Origin: Odontocerum albicorne
Taxonomy: Eukaryota > Arthropoda > Insecta > Trichoptera > Odontoceridae
Assembly: GCA_949825065.1 (NCBI GenBank)
Contig: OX463854.1
Span: 12,561,112 to 12,625,111, forward strand
Direction: 5' to 3'
Length of the DNA stretch: 64,000 nt
The notes under the pieces were generated by a model. That model was not told where the DNA came from, ran no database searches, and saw only the letters and a list, made by a program, of their open reading frames with translations. The position numbers and the translations under genes were made by a program. Positions 34,700 through 47,665 of the stretch are shown piece by piece (within the stretch, counting starts at the first letter, position 1; each line of letters starts with the position of its first letter).

Positions 34700-36982
34700 A
34701 AAAATCTGTACAATTCGATTTATTAGATCTAGAAATGAATATTTAAATAAACAGAATAATACACTTTTTTTTTAAAGAGATAAGGCTAAGATCTTTTTAT
34801 GATTTATTAAAAAAAACACATTTTATTTAGAACAAGTTATAGCCCAAACTCTATTTCTATTGCATTTCAGAAATTAAATCAAAATATAATTCTTATGGGG
34901 AATATAAACAAATCTTAAAATTTTTTTTTATCTGTGATTCATTTTTTTTACTAGGACTGTATCTTTCATGCCTTCATGTAAAGTATTCAGATGTTTGTTT
35001 TGGAGGTCAGTTGACCATTATTCTTCAGTTAAGTCGAAGGGGTAAAGATAAAATAATACAATTTTCAGTTTATGGCTATGAAAACTTTACATTTAATAAA
35101 AAATTTTGTTTCAAAGTAAAAAAGGACGATAATTAAAAAAAAAATAAAGAAATTTTCTGTATGAAACAGCCTCCCATTTCTTTAAACTGACCAGAAAGGT
35201 GTTAATCAAGCGTTAAGTAATAACTATACTAAAACCTTTTCAGGAAAATTCTGCCCATAAACAGAGGGTTAAAAGACAGGCATATTTCCAACAAAGACAG
35301 GTGTCATGGAGGTCGGTAATAATAAAATAACTCCTTTAAATTATTTTTAATGATTACTTTGAAGTTTTCAAAAATAATATGAAGTTAATTAAATTATTTA
35401 TTTAGAATACTCAAATTAAAATAAACAGTAGTATTGAGCACAGTATCTCTAACATCTCTAAGAAAAAAAAACATTTTGAAATCGTTAAAAAAAAACTCTT
35501 TAACATTGTAAATAAACTTCTGAAGTAATGTAAAATTGTTATAAAATTGTAGAAGATTAAATTTTTTTTACAAAAATTATTGTAAATTTAATAAACGCAA
35601 TTTTTTTTACGAAATTTAAATTTTCAAAAGGCTCACTTACTTTTTGTTCTGATATTAGTTAATTTTAACTTTAAGAGTGAACTTTTAATAAGAATATTAA
35701 ATCTTTAGGAAAGTCAATTTAATTACTTTGATACTTCTATTATATATTTTTATTAAATTAGTAACAAATTTCCACAATTCAATGGCTTTATCAAACTAAT
35801 TCAATGAAAATACAAAGAACTATTAAAAGCGTTTAATTCGACTTCCTTGAAAACGGAATTCTATAAATTGAATATAAGCAGCATCGAGTTATTTTGTAAT
35901 TTATATTAATTTTTATTGAATTCCATAAAACTATAAATTCATTTTTGGAATGATTTTTTTCCAATTTTATTAAAATAATAGATTTTTTACGTTGTCTAAA
36001 AGTTAAAAAAAAATCGTTGATAGTAATTGATACGATAAAAGTATAAAAAATATTTTATGTTTGAAATAAATTGATATCAACTACTTTACAAAAGAGTTAT
36101 ATTTTTGGGAAAGTTACATTTTCAGTATTAGTGAAAAACACATTATGAAACTGTGTACTTTTATTTCAAATAATAAAATATTACTTACTTTTTTTCTTTC
36201 ATACATACATACTATTAAGGTAGGCAAATATGACAGGTCTTTCCATCTTTCTCTTCACACAAATATCCTTTGCCTCATCCACAATCATAACCATTTTCTG
36301 TTTTTCATGCGCCTTACCTTTCCTTAAGTCAAAATTTCTCTAATTATATCCTTCTAGACCTACCTCTTTCTTGGATGCTGTTCATTCTAGATGTATATTT
36401 TTCTCTTTCAGGACTCATTCTCTTAATAAGTCAAAGTTTCCATTCTTAATTGTATTTTTCGACTTAAAACGTATTGAAGAATACTCTTAGAGATATTATT
36501 TTATAATAAAGTCATTAAAAACAATATTATTTAAATAAGTGTTTACTAATCTTTCACAAAACTTATGTAAAAGTTACTTTGAAATGCAAAACATTTTTTT
36601 TTCCAATAAAAAATGATCGGGGGTATAACACTGTAAGTAAATATTGTAACTGTCATCGAACTTACTTGAACATGAATTAACTTTGTAAATAGAAATGAGT
36701 ACACTGAAGGCCGTGTCCTATTTTCGGTCGATGTTTGATAACTATATGATACTGTTTCAAAATATTAATCTTTTTTACGGAAATTGTAAGGAGTAATGTA
36801 AATAAAAACTTAATAATATATTATTGCACTTAAAGGCATTGTGAATGTCCAAAAATTCAAAAATAAGTTGAACTTGTGCAACAAATAATTCATCACTATT
36901 TAAAAATAGTATATGTTATTAATTTATGTTTTTCATGTCAACACATTTGATAGTAAATCATAATTATCTGTCGGCTGCGTTC
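34700..36982. other. AT-rich sequence downstream of dpr, nothing recognised
   Basis: Presumably 3' UTR and then intergenic DNA. 36190-36440 is pyrimidine-rich and may be another relic of dispersed repeat B. Confidence 0.4.
34746..34751 (+). promoter_or_regulatory. candidate polyadenylation signal for the dpr gene
   Basis: First AATAAA after the dpr stop codon, 177 bp downstream. The window is so AT-rich that this hexamer is common by chance, so it is only a candidate. Confidence 0.25.
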
Positions 36983-37075
36983 ACCCTAAGCGAACTCACA
37001 AGCGAGATTCACTCTCGGACTGGTTTACCCTAAGTGAACTCACAAGCGAGATTCACTCTCGGACTGGTTTAACTC
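36983..37075 (+). repeat. 44-bp tandem duplication
   Basis: accctaagcgaactcacaag..ggactggttt at 36983 is repeated at 37027 with one difference. Two units. Confidence 0.9.
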
Positions 37076-38309
37076 TAAATTTATATTTTTCTACAGCTTA
37101 AATACTGCAAATGACTAATTCTAATAGCGGTACTAAACAATGCTGAAATGGTGTTCTTAAATTATTGAAAACCTCCAACAGATTAAGCCTATCGATCGCC
37201 ATGAAAGTCTTATCTCATCCCCATTGGAATTTTAGGTTTCATCTAAGACTATGTGTTTGCTGAAGTGTAAAAGTTTGCACACACAAGCAGTTTTACATCG
37301 AACATTATAGCTGAAAATTAAACTATCACGAGGAAAAACCTATCGTTTAATATCTAATATATAAAAAAAACTTATGAAAATGCATTATTAATTAATCGAA
37401 AATTGAAATATTCAAAAAAATATATTTAACCTGATTTTTGAGAAGTTAAAGATTTTGATTTATTTGCATATTGTATACGAGCATCTCTCCAGCCAACGCT
37501 GGAAAAATACATTTAGCCAATTATCAAAATTATATAAACATATTGAATGATTAAAATAAATGCTTAGTCGAAATTATTGTAATACCTTCAGTAATGGGTG
37601 TAAATATTCTCAAATATGATTTTTGATCAAATAAAGTTTTGACATGAAAAACATTTCTTTGTATTTTTTTTGTAAATAGTAAGTGGAATATCAATATAGA
37701 TAAAAAAAATCTTATAGGGCATTATTAAATTTATTTTATAAAAATAATAGTTGGTAATAAAGTTTCCATTTGTTTTAATTATTTTTGTATAAATCGATGA
37801 AAAAAGATATTTCTTGTCATTATAACGGATTCGAAGTAGAAAATAATTTTTGTACATTTAAAAATGTAAATATTCCATTTGTATATAATAATGTAGGAAG
37901 TAAGTATTAAGAATACAATTATTTGAATTGTAAGAAAAATTATAATTAATAAATATATCAAAAAAAAACTTGTTTTTTTGTTTAATATTATAGTTTTATT
38001 GCATAAATTATAACCTGGTGAGTTTATTGCCATGTGGCCATTTTTTCAACTAGAACGATGTTAAAAAGACGTTCAGTGAAAACCGTATTGGAGCCCTTTT
38101 TAAATGTATGGAAAGCAACGGGAATCGAAGTCACAACCAAAATAACAAGGTTAAGTCGAAGCTAAGGCAAGAGAAAGTCGTTTCATTGCCCTTTTAACTT
38201 AAATTCAGGACAAAATTAACAATTTTTTAAAGTGATTTTTTTCTTTCAGGATAAGTTAGTACAAATATAAGATGGCGAAACGTGTACCTGTTAAAATAAT
38301 TGTAATTTG
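37076..38309. other. AT-rich sequence, nothing recognised
   Basis: Several Phe/Ile/Tyr-rich frames here come from base composition alone. Confidence 0.4.
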
Positions 38310-38530
38310 TTTTATCAAACACTGTTTATCCTCCTTTATGTAACCCTACCGGGTTCAAGGTTTTCACCTCATCATCAAGGGAGCACAAGCAAGCCTCCCC
38401 TGATGAGGTCAAAGCCTTGAAACCGGTAGGGTTAAACCATTACATAAAGTGGAATAAACAGTGTTTGATAAAACAAATAACAGTGTATTTAAACCTCCAC
38501 AATGTTCATGCATTTAACTGTAAATAATGT
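38310..38530. mobile_element. foldback element, family F, copy 2
   Basis: Arms tttatcaaacactgttt..cctaccgggttcaagg (38311) and ccttgaaaccggtaggg..cagtgtttgataaa (to 38473). The tail acctccacaatgtt..ttaactgtaaataatg runs to about 38530. It has the same layout as the copies at 16719 and 56566, with a shorter loop. Confidence 0.85.
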
Positions 38531-38829
38531 TGAAATGTTTTTTAAGTTAGAACATCTAACGGTTTTTTTACATTACTTGGAAACCAGGAAAAATCGCGCC
38601 GTTTTAACATAGGTAGGATTCGCTACAGCGATTTGTGGCTTGTGACTTACAGAGCCAAAAATGTTATACGTTTCATTTAGCACTACTATGCATCAGTCTA
38701 TCAATATGCTTTGACTTGGTCTGTACTTTCGTAGATTTTACACTCTAATAATTACAAAGACTAAGCGAAATAATACATGGTATACCGTAGTGATATCGTG
38801 GTCTAGTTAATAAATCCATTGTGTTTTAT

Positions 38830-41800
38830 TCGAAGATAACATGTTCGATTCCTAATGATACCAATTACTATTACCAACATATACGATGATATTATTACTA
38901 AGACGTACTGTACAAATAAATACACAAAAAATGTTCGTCTGGTTAAACCTACTACCTGCTGGGCTATTTGTTTCCATTGCCGCATGTTATTATTACTAAC
39001 AAATATAATGTTATAATTACCAACACGTACTAGACGAATGTACAAATAGTACCCATCTCGGATTATTTGTGTAATTTGGTGTGTGCTATAATTACTAACA
39101 CGTACAATGTTTTCATAACCAACACTTACTTACTATGTGAATAAAATAATAAATAGTAATCGTCTGTTTAAAAGACTCCCTGCCGGAGTGTTTGTGTCAT
39201 TCGCCGTGTGTTATTATTACTAAGACATATAATTTTATTATATATTATAACCAGCACGTACTATACTCATGGATGAATAAATATTACCGATCTGGTTAAA
39301 AGACTCGCTGCTAGGTTATTTGTGTCATTCGCCGTGTGTTATTTTTACTAAGACATATAATTTTATTATATATTATAACCAGCACGTACTTTACTCATGG
39401 ATGAATAAATATTACCCATCTGGTAAAAAGACTCGCTGCTAGGTTATTTGTGTCATTCGCCGTGTGTTATTATTACTAAAACATACAATTTATTTATATA
39501 CTCGTATTATAACTAGCACGTACTATACTCATGGATGAATAAATATTACCCATCTGGTTAAAAGACTCGCTGCTAGGTTATTTGTGTCATTCGCCGTGTG
39601 TTATTATTACAAAAACATACAATTTATTTATATACTCGTATTATAACCAGCACGTACTATACTCATGGATGAATGAATATTACCCATCTGGTTAAAAGAC
39701 TCGCTGTTAGGTTATTTGTGTCATTCGCCGTGTGTTATTATTACTAAAACATACAATTTATTTATATACTCGTATTATAACCAGCACGTACTATACTCAT
39801 GGATGAATGAATATTACCCATCTGGTTAAAAGACTCGCTGCTAGGTTATTTGTGTCATTCGCCGTGTGTTATTATTACTAAAACATACAATTTATTTATA
39901 TACTCGTATTATAACCAGCACGTACTATACTCATGGATGAATGAATATTACCCATCTGGTTAAAAGACTCGCTGCTAGGTTATTTGTGTCATTCGCCGTG
40001 TGTTATTATTACTAAAACATACAATTTATTTATATACTCGTATTATAACCAGCACGTACTATACTCATGGATGAATAAATATTACCCATCTGGTTAAAAG
40101 ACTCGCTGCTAGGTTATTTGTGTCATTCGCCGTGTGTTATTATTACTAAAACATACAATTTATTTATATACTCGTATTATAACCAGCACGTACTTTACTC
40201 ATGGATGAATGAATATTACCCATCTGGTTAAAAGACTCGCTGCTAGGTATTTGTGTCATTCACCGTGTGTTATTATTACTAAAACATACAATTTATTTAT
40301 ATACTCGTATTATAACCAGCACGTACTATACTCATGGATGAATAAATATTACCCATCTGGTTAAAAGACTCGCTGCTAGGTTATTTGTGTCATTCGCCGT
40401 GTGTTATTATTACTAAAACATACAATTTATTTATATACTCGTATTATAACCAGCACGTACTATACTCATGGATGAATGAATATTACCCATCTGGTTAAAA
40501 GACTCGCTGCTAGGTTATTTGTGTCATTCGCCGTGTGTTATTATAACTAAAACATACAATTTATTTATATACTCGTATTATAACCAGCACGTACTATACT
40601 CATGGATGAATAAATATTACCCATCTGGTTAAAAGACTCGCTGCTAGGTTATTTGTGTCATTCGCCGTGTGTTATTATTACTAAAACATACAATTTATTT
40701 ATATACTCGTATTATAACCAGCACGTACTATACTCATGGATGAATGAATATTACCCATCTGGTTAAAAGACTCGCTGCTAGGTTATTTGTGTCATTCGCC
40801 GTGTGTTATTATTACTAAAACATACAATTTATTTATATACTCGTATTATAACCAGCACGTACTATACTCATGGATGAATAAATATTACCCATCTGGTTAA
40901 AAGACTCGCTGCTAGGTTATTTCTGTCATTCGCCGTGTGTTATTATTACTAAAACATACAATTTATTTATATCCTCGTATTATAACCAGCACGTACTATA
41001 CTCATGGATGAATGAATATTACCCATCTGGTTAAAAGACTCGCTGCTAGGTTATTTGTGTCATTCGCCGTGTGTTATTATTACTAAAACATACAATTTAT
41101 TTATATACTCGTATTAAAACCAGCACGTACTATACTCATGGATGAATAAATATTACCCATCTGGTTAAAAGACTCGCTGCTAGGTTATTTGTGTCATTCG
41201 CCGTGTGTTATTATTACTAAAACATACAATTTATTTATATACTCGTATTATAACCAGCACGTACTATACTCATGGATGAATGAATATTACCCATCTGGTT
41301 AAAAGACTCGCTGCTAGGTTATTTGTGTCATTCGCCGTGTGTTATTATTACTAAAACATACAATTTATTTATATACTCGTATTATAACCAGCACGTACTA
41401 TACTCATGGATGAATAAATATTACCCATCTGGTTAAAAGACTCGCTGCTAGGTTATTTGTGTCATTCGCCGTGTGTTATTATTACTAAAACATACAATTT
41501 ATTTATATACTCGTATTATAACCAGCACGTACTATACTCATGGATGAATGAATATTACCCATCTGGTTAAAAGACTCGCTGCTAGGTTATTTGTGTCATT
41601 CGCCGTGTGTTATTATTACTAAAACATACAATTTATTTATATACTCGTATTATAACCAGCACGTACTATACTCATGGATGAATAAATATTACCCATCTGG
41701 TTAAAAGACTCGCTGCTAGGTTATTTGTGTCATTCGCCGTGTGTTATTATTACTAAAACATACAATTTATTTATATACTCGTATTATAACCAGCACGTAC

Positions 41801-42450
41801 TATACTCATGGATGAATAAATATTACCCATCTGGTTAAAAGACTCGCTGCTAGGTTATTTGCGTCATTTTCCGTGTGTTATTATAACTACGACATACAAT
41901 TTTATTATGTACTCGTATTATAACCAGCACGTACTATACTCATGAATGAATAAATATTACCCGCCTGGTTAAAAAACTCCATACTGAGCTATTTGTGTCA
42001 CTCGCTTTATGTTATTATTACAAGCACAATCAATGTTTTTGCTAGAAACACATTATACGAATGAATGTATAAATAGTATCTTTCCGGTTAAAATACTTCC
42101 TGCTGGGTTATTTGTCATGTGTCGTTATTACTAAGATATGAAAAGTTATTCCAAATTATAACCAATACGTACCATAGTAATGAATGAATAAATATTACCC
42201 GTCTGATTAGAAAACTCCCTGCTCGAGCTGTTTGTGTCACTCGCCCTTTATTATTACTACTACCACATAAAATGTTGTTGTTACAAACACATTATATGTA
42301 CGAATGAACGTATAAATAGTGTCCATTTGGTTAAATGACTCCTCGCTGGGTTATTTGTGTCATTTGCCGTGTGTTATTATTACTAAGATATACAATTTTA
42401 TTATATATTAGGACCAACATATTCTATACGAATGAATTAATAAATATAAC
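38830..42450. repeat. 134-bp satellite array with diverged edges and dimeric core
   Basis: The core unit runs gtgtgttattattactaaaa..ataaccagcacgtactatac..cccatctggttaaaagactc..ggttatttgtgtcattcgcc. Successive gtgtgtta landmarks are exactly 134 bp apart from 39462 on. They are 128 bp apart for the two preceding units (39206, 39334), which lack CTCGTA. Units at 38830-39200 and 41880-42450 are strongly diverged, and the middle is nearly uniform. From 40069 to 41676 the site gaat(a/g)aat alternates strictly. Confidence 0.97.
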
Positions 42451-42723
42451 CTTAAGGTTAAAAAAGGAATGAAAACCAGACTGAAACCTTTTTAAAATTG
42501 ATTCGATGGTAAAAACAGATGTAACCGCATTACCAATCCCTTCCTCTTAGACTATGATAAAATATGCCCACTGTATTTTTAAGTTTAATTATCAACTTAT
42601 CTTTTTTATGTTTTCAATGAAAAAAAAACGGAAATATTTTTTTGCATTTTTTAACAATTTCTAATAAAGATAAATATAATTTTTTTTTCTAAAGTGATCC
42701 ATTAATAAAATTGGGTACGAACG

Positions 42724-42790
42724 GGAATCGAGTCAATAACCCCCTGGTCGTAAGATATACCTATTAGCAGCTAGGCCATGGAGATCGCGT
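42724..42790 (-). mobile_element. tRNA-derived SINE head
   Basis: The minus strand reads gcgatctccatggcctagctgc as A box (42767-42779) and gactcgattccc as B box (42724-42734). Same family as 3285-3350. Confidence 0.6.
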
Positions 42791-45167
42791 TTAATACACA
42801 TGTTTCTCCTAGATATGTTTGCATGTAGGCGCATAGATCATATTTTAAAGAAAATATTAATATTTTGAAGAAAATAAAAATCGTGGTAAGCATTCTTTCT
42901 TTATATCCAGGCAATTTGGATTCGTTTTCAAGCAGGTAAAGAAATAGATCTACGAGTATTATTATTTCTTATAACATTATTGGGGGACATGAGTTATGTA
43001 ATACAATAGTGAAGTATAAGCTTTTCAACTTTTTTATTTTATAACAAACGTTTTAAAAGTGTAGAAGAAATTCTGAAAATAAGCGTTTTATTTTAGAATG
43101 TGTCTTAATTTCAGCCTTATTAAATATCTCATGACATATATGTCTTACAATTGGCTTATCAAATTGATTAAATGTGTAAACATTGTTTATCTTTAATGAC
43201 GTATTGTTCTATCTCAAATTTAAGAAGGAATATTTTTAACGAAAACCAAATAAAAAAATGTTCTCCTTACAAAATAACAATAGTTTTGAAATTTTACCTC
43301 CAAACATGAAACATAATAAAAATGTGTTTACTTAAATGTTTTTAAATAAACAAATAAACACAAAACAAATAGTTAATTAAAACAATCTCGTCTGTTTATT
43401 GAAAACCAATAAGTTTTTTTTATCTAGTGGCAAAGATACCATACGGCCTTCAACAGTCCGTAAATAATAAATAAATCTAATTTTAATTAAATTTAATTTT
43501 CAGGCTACCTTTTCAACACCGAAGGCAAGTGAAATATATTTAATGAGAAAAAATGTGTCTACAAAAATATTTTTAGGGTCCATTGCGTCGATTTGTCCAA
43601 GGGTGGGTTATTTCATATTGCCTCCTACCTTTTTACGTGATATGAATTACAAATGTCATGGGTGTCCAAACTTTTGAGATGCGAAATTACGAATATATAA
43701 CTGTTACATTTAATTAAAAGTACATAAATAATCCTATAGTAACAATAGCGTTTTCTTAGAAAGTTTTCTGCTAAGTATTATGCATCACACACGGTTTCAG
43801 GAATCGCGGAAAAATTCATGTTTCCTATTTTGAATTTTGTAGACATCATACATATACTAATTTATAATAAGTCGTAACGAAAATCACCGAATGTATTCAT
43901 AAATAACTATCTCCTTGAGTTCAATGTTCCTAGCAATTACACTAGACTGCGCCGACAAGAACTGTTCCCAATCACATACGCACGAACGGGTCTTTCAGCT
44001 GATATGCCTGTTGGAAGGGTCTTAACTCTTTTGAACGGGGCTGTTTCGGATATTGACATATTTCATATCACATTACCTAAAGCGAAAGAATGTTTTCTTC
44101 TAAGATTAGGGGCGTTAGAAAGCAATCATCAATGTTTTTATTAAGTGACTTAGAACATATCAAAAATAGATTTTTTGGAGTTTCGCCACTATGATTCTCA
44201 ACAGGCGATATGTTTACGTATGTGTATATATGTTTATGTATGTATGCATAGATATATTTTTTTTAAATGTTACCAATTTTTGTATTTTTCAATGTAATTG
44301 GGCTAAGTTTGTATTGAGAAAATAAAAAAAAGTGCATCGTATTGAAAAACCTGCATGGATTATTTTATAGTTTCTCTTACTTGTTATATATCTAATAGCA
44401 TACATATGAAAATCTAAGGAAATCCCTACATAAAATTCAAATTCGATACCTTCTAATATTTGGACTGACTGAATTTTTAAAAGATTTCTTCTTCGGGATT
44501 ATAACATAAATATATTTTATTTTTTAAGATATTTTTAAATGCAGTAAAATAAACATTTAAATATTGAGGTTCATCCCCAATAAAGTTGAAATTTAATTTC
44601 ATTAAAACACCTTTAAGGTGGGTTGGCTCATTTTATAAATAATCTCTTATTGTTAAGCCTGAAGCTAGCAATGTTTTAACTTCTACTAAATTTTCTTAAA
44701 GAGTAGAAAAAAAAATTCTTGCAGAAAATGACACTCTTTATCGGATAAAAAAAGTAAGTTGGTATCAAATTATTCTTAAAATCTCTTATTTTTTTCTTTA
44801 AACAATAAATACTTTGAGTAAAATAGAGTATACTGGCTCTGAATACATTGAAAATAAATTTACAGTTCAAATCGTAAACTGAGGAAGCTATCGACCTTTT
44901 TGTTTTATTTACTCATTGGCCCTAGAATGAAGCAAGATGACTGAGTTGGTACAGACCCAGGTGGTAAGGATTTGCTCAGGCAATAGGGTTGTGACCCTTT
45001 TTGGAATGAATATTAAATTGAAGTTTTTTTTTTATAAAGTTTGTCGGAGTTACTAATTTAAATTCATTAAAAAAACATTCAATAATTATTTTAAATTTGA
45101 GAGTATTTTTTTATAACAGCTGTATTCTATATAATGTTTATTATCCTTGTTCTGTTGTTTATAGTTA
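42791..45167. other. AT-rich sequence, nothing firm
   Basis: 44935-45010 (tgagttggtacagacccagg..gggttgtgaccc) is a weak tRNA-like patch. No frame is supported. Confidence 0.35.
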
Positions 45168-45268
45168 AGGCATTAACTGAAGATGAGGTGAAAGCCTTGA
45201 AACCGGTAGGGTTATACCGTCACAAAAAAGTGGAATAAACAGTGTTTGATAAAAATAAATAACAATTT
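45168..45268 (+). mobile_element. foldback family F, single-arm copy
   Basis: gttaaggcattaac is followed directly by tgaagatgaggtgaaagccttgaaac.. and ends cagtgtttgataaa. Only one arm is present. The sequence before it is the reverse complement of the tail seen in the full copies. Confidence 0.8.
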
Positions 45269-45488
45269 ATTATCCTTTTTTCAAAAGCTGATATTTTTTC
45301 ATGCTTTTTAAAAAAACCTACCTTACATTAACAAGTTAGTAATATTCTTTTCAAAAGCTAAGCTAAAATTACTGCAAATAACATTCAACCTTTCACAAAA
45401 ACTTGAACTATAGTAAAATCTTTCAACACTTGTGTTTGAAAATTTTACTCTATAAACTGTTAAATAGCACCAGAAAAAAATCTTCGAA

Positions 45489-45612
45489 ATTTGTGCAACA
45501 ACCTTGTTAGGTCAATCTAATTTGTGCAACAACCTTGTTAGGTCAATTAAATTTGTGCAAAACCTTGTTAGGTCAACTAAATTTGTGTAACAACCTTGTT
45601 AAGTCAACTAAA
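45489..45612 (+). repeat. 30-31-bp tandem repeat, four units
   Basis: atttgtgcaacaaccttgttaggtcaa.taa, starting at 45489, 45520, 45551 and 45581. Confidence 0.9.
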
Positions 45613-47309
45613 CTTGTAAAAAGTTTTAAAAAAGGAATAACTTATGCGCGCATCCTTCATATTGAGAAAACGATATGAGTTACAAGTTGTTTAAATAACG
45701 ATATGGAAAACAGCAAGTAGATTGAATAAGACTCATAATTATTATACACAATATTTAATTTTCTTCCGAATTTTAAAACGAAAGGTCTGAATGAATTTAA
45801 ATTACTGTTTTTAAATAATGTAATAAACAATGATAAAATTTAAGAAAGTTAATTTAAATACCGCGTGAAAAATCACGCAAAAAACACTTTGTAAAACTGA
45901 GTTTTATTGAAAAAATGGTTCCAAGACAAAAGGTACGCGTTTAGCCCTTGGTATGACCTTGGCGTTAATTTTATTTACTAAATTACGTGACATCTATTTA
46001 TCCCCCATTTTCATTTCCATTTCTTTCATCTTAGTGTATTATAGACAAGGGAGGTTTTAGCAGCACATCCATCAAAAGAGAAAACAATACAATCTGTCCA
46101 CATATTCTTCTTTGTTGGCTCATCCTTTATTCTATGTTATTGTTTGTCTTTTTTGTGTGTATTCATTAGTGATTGACATTTTTTTCTCAAATTCAATATG
46201 TTTTAACGTGGTTTATTGAGTTCTAACAATATTGAACGTGTTTGTATTTAAGCCACATCAAAAAAGTAGATTAAGGGAGACAATTGAGAAAAAATAATTG
46301 ATAAATATTTTTTAAATAAATCAAAATCAAACAAGTTTCTTTATTCGTGCTTCATTATATCATTTTTGGCTTCTCTTGGCTATCAATTACTATCGGTATC
46401 CATGAGAATCCCTTAAATTGATTTAAGTAATTCTGAGTATCCGTTAACAAACAAAAACAATTTTCAAAAATTTCCCCGAAAATAAGATGAATTGTATAGG
46501 AATAAGAGACAAGGAATATTTTGAGACAGATTACACTTCTAAGTTTTTGATCTAATACTAAGGATGGAGCTACCCTAGCTTCTACCCGAATGGATGTTTT
46601 GTGCCGCGTGCTCCGTCCAAATCGTCGAAAATTGACGAAAAAGCCAAATGTGCGAGTAAAAATATTAAATATATCTAAAATGACTCGACCAAGTGCCGCT
46701 ATTGTCGAGGAATTTACCGGAATTGTATCGGAATTGAGAGGAGAATTAAAGTCTCTCATTTGCAAAATCTCTAGTCTAAAACATGTTGTAGGTATTGTTT
46801 CTACAACCCTCCAGAGGACGTATCTCTCGTTTTTTGAGAGTTTTTAAAATTATTGTCATGAAATAGAGACGGTCCCTTTACTAATACTAATGCATAGAAT
46901 TATCAAGACCAAAAAATGATACCTTATCTTTTGGAAACAGAATTGGGTTAGAGATTTTCATAGCTATGAAACAGAGAAGCAGAGAAACTTGTTTGATCAT
47001 CCCAAACCATAATCTAACATTATTCGAGGGATCCTTATCATATTCAGCCAGCAAATGCTGGAATGAGTTGGCACTGAATGAATAGTTGTACCTTCAGAAA
47101 TGCTCTGAAATGTTACCTTCTAAATACTTAGTTATATATTTTTTTAAATTTGGACTCTTATTTGCTTTTTCGTTTTCGCTGACAGTGAATCGGGGGTTGT
47201 GCGTGCGTTGTTTTCTCATCATTTTTTCTATAACTGCTCATTTAATTTCATCCTTTTTATTGTGGCTTGCTTGTGTGAATATCATTTTCCATTTATGATT
47301 TTATTTTAA
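45613..47309. other. AT-rich sequence with two unassigned overlapping frames
   Basis: 136 codons on the minus strand (46355-46765) and 85 on the plus strand (46590-46847) overlap. The plus frame has a Leu/Glu-rich stretch (VEEFTGIVSELRGELKSL) that might be coiled-coil, as in LINE ORF1 proteins. Neither is recognised, and I do not call a gene. Confidence 0.35.
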
Positions 47310-47665
47310 TAAAATTTGGACTCCTGTCAGCTTTTCTCTTTTTTTGCTGACAGATAATCGGGTGTGGTATTTGTCGGTTTGCTTTTTTATTTTTTCTGCC
47401 ATTTATTAATTGTCCGTTTTTTTCTTAGTCTTCGTGAACAAGAGCTGAAAAACATCTGGTATCCTCGCTGCCAGGCTTGCCCTATATTGATGATGTGTGT
47501 CTCAGCCGGGGTGGATATTATGAGATGAGCGCAGACCTTTTGATAGCTTCTCTCTTAAATACATATATTATCAGCAGTTTATCGTGAGATATATGTGCTA
47601 TCTTGGAATGTTCTTATTTATATGTGTACATATGTTGCCATCAATAAACCGATATTTATTAAGGT
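47310..47665 (+). mobile_element. 3' UTR of a non-LTR element, family G, copy 1
   Basis: 47450-47665 matches the reverse complement of 57600-57780. It shares ctgaaaaa.atctggt..tgcc.tatattg, the ccttttgatagcttct segment, and the end 'gttgccatcaataaaccgatatttatta'. The 3' end is AT-tailed. No coding part remains. Confidence 0.7.

Noticed and set aside
37627..38033. Ile/Phe/Tyr-rich frames suggesting a membrane protein
   Set aside because: They are explained by extreme AT content; there is no start context, domain or conservation evidence.
38390..38450. Hammerhead-ribozyme-like core (ctgatgag..ttgaaacc..) in the foldback family
   Set aside because: ctgatga and gaaac are present, and a short stem (cggta/taccg) can form in other copies. 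But the bases before ctgatga and after the would-be cleavage site do not pair in any copy, so stem I is missing. A structure search (for example a hammerhead covariance model) giving a significant hit would change my view.
38803..39045. 80-codon minus-strand frame in the satellite edge
   Set aside because: It is a read-through of diverged 134-bp repeat units, with no recognisable domain.
46355..46847. Overlapping 136-codon (-) and 85-codon (+) frames
   Set aside because: Neither shows a known domain, a splice context or a repeat relationship that I can support. Composition alone can open such frames. A protein search against insect repeats would settle it.
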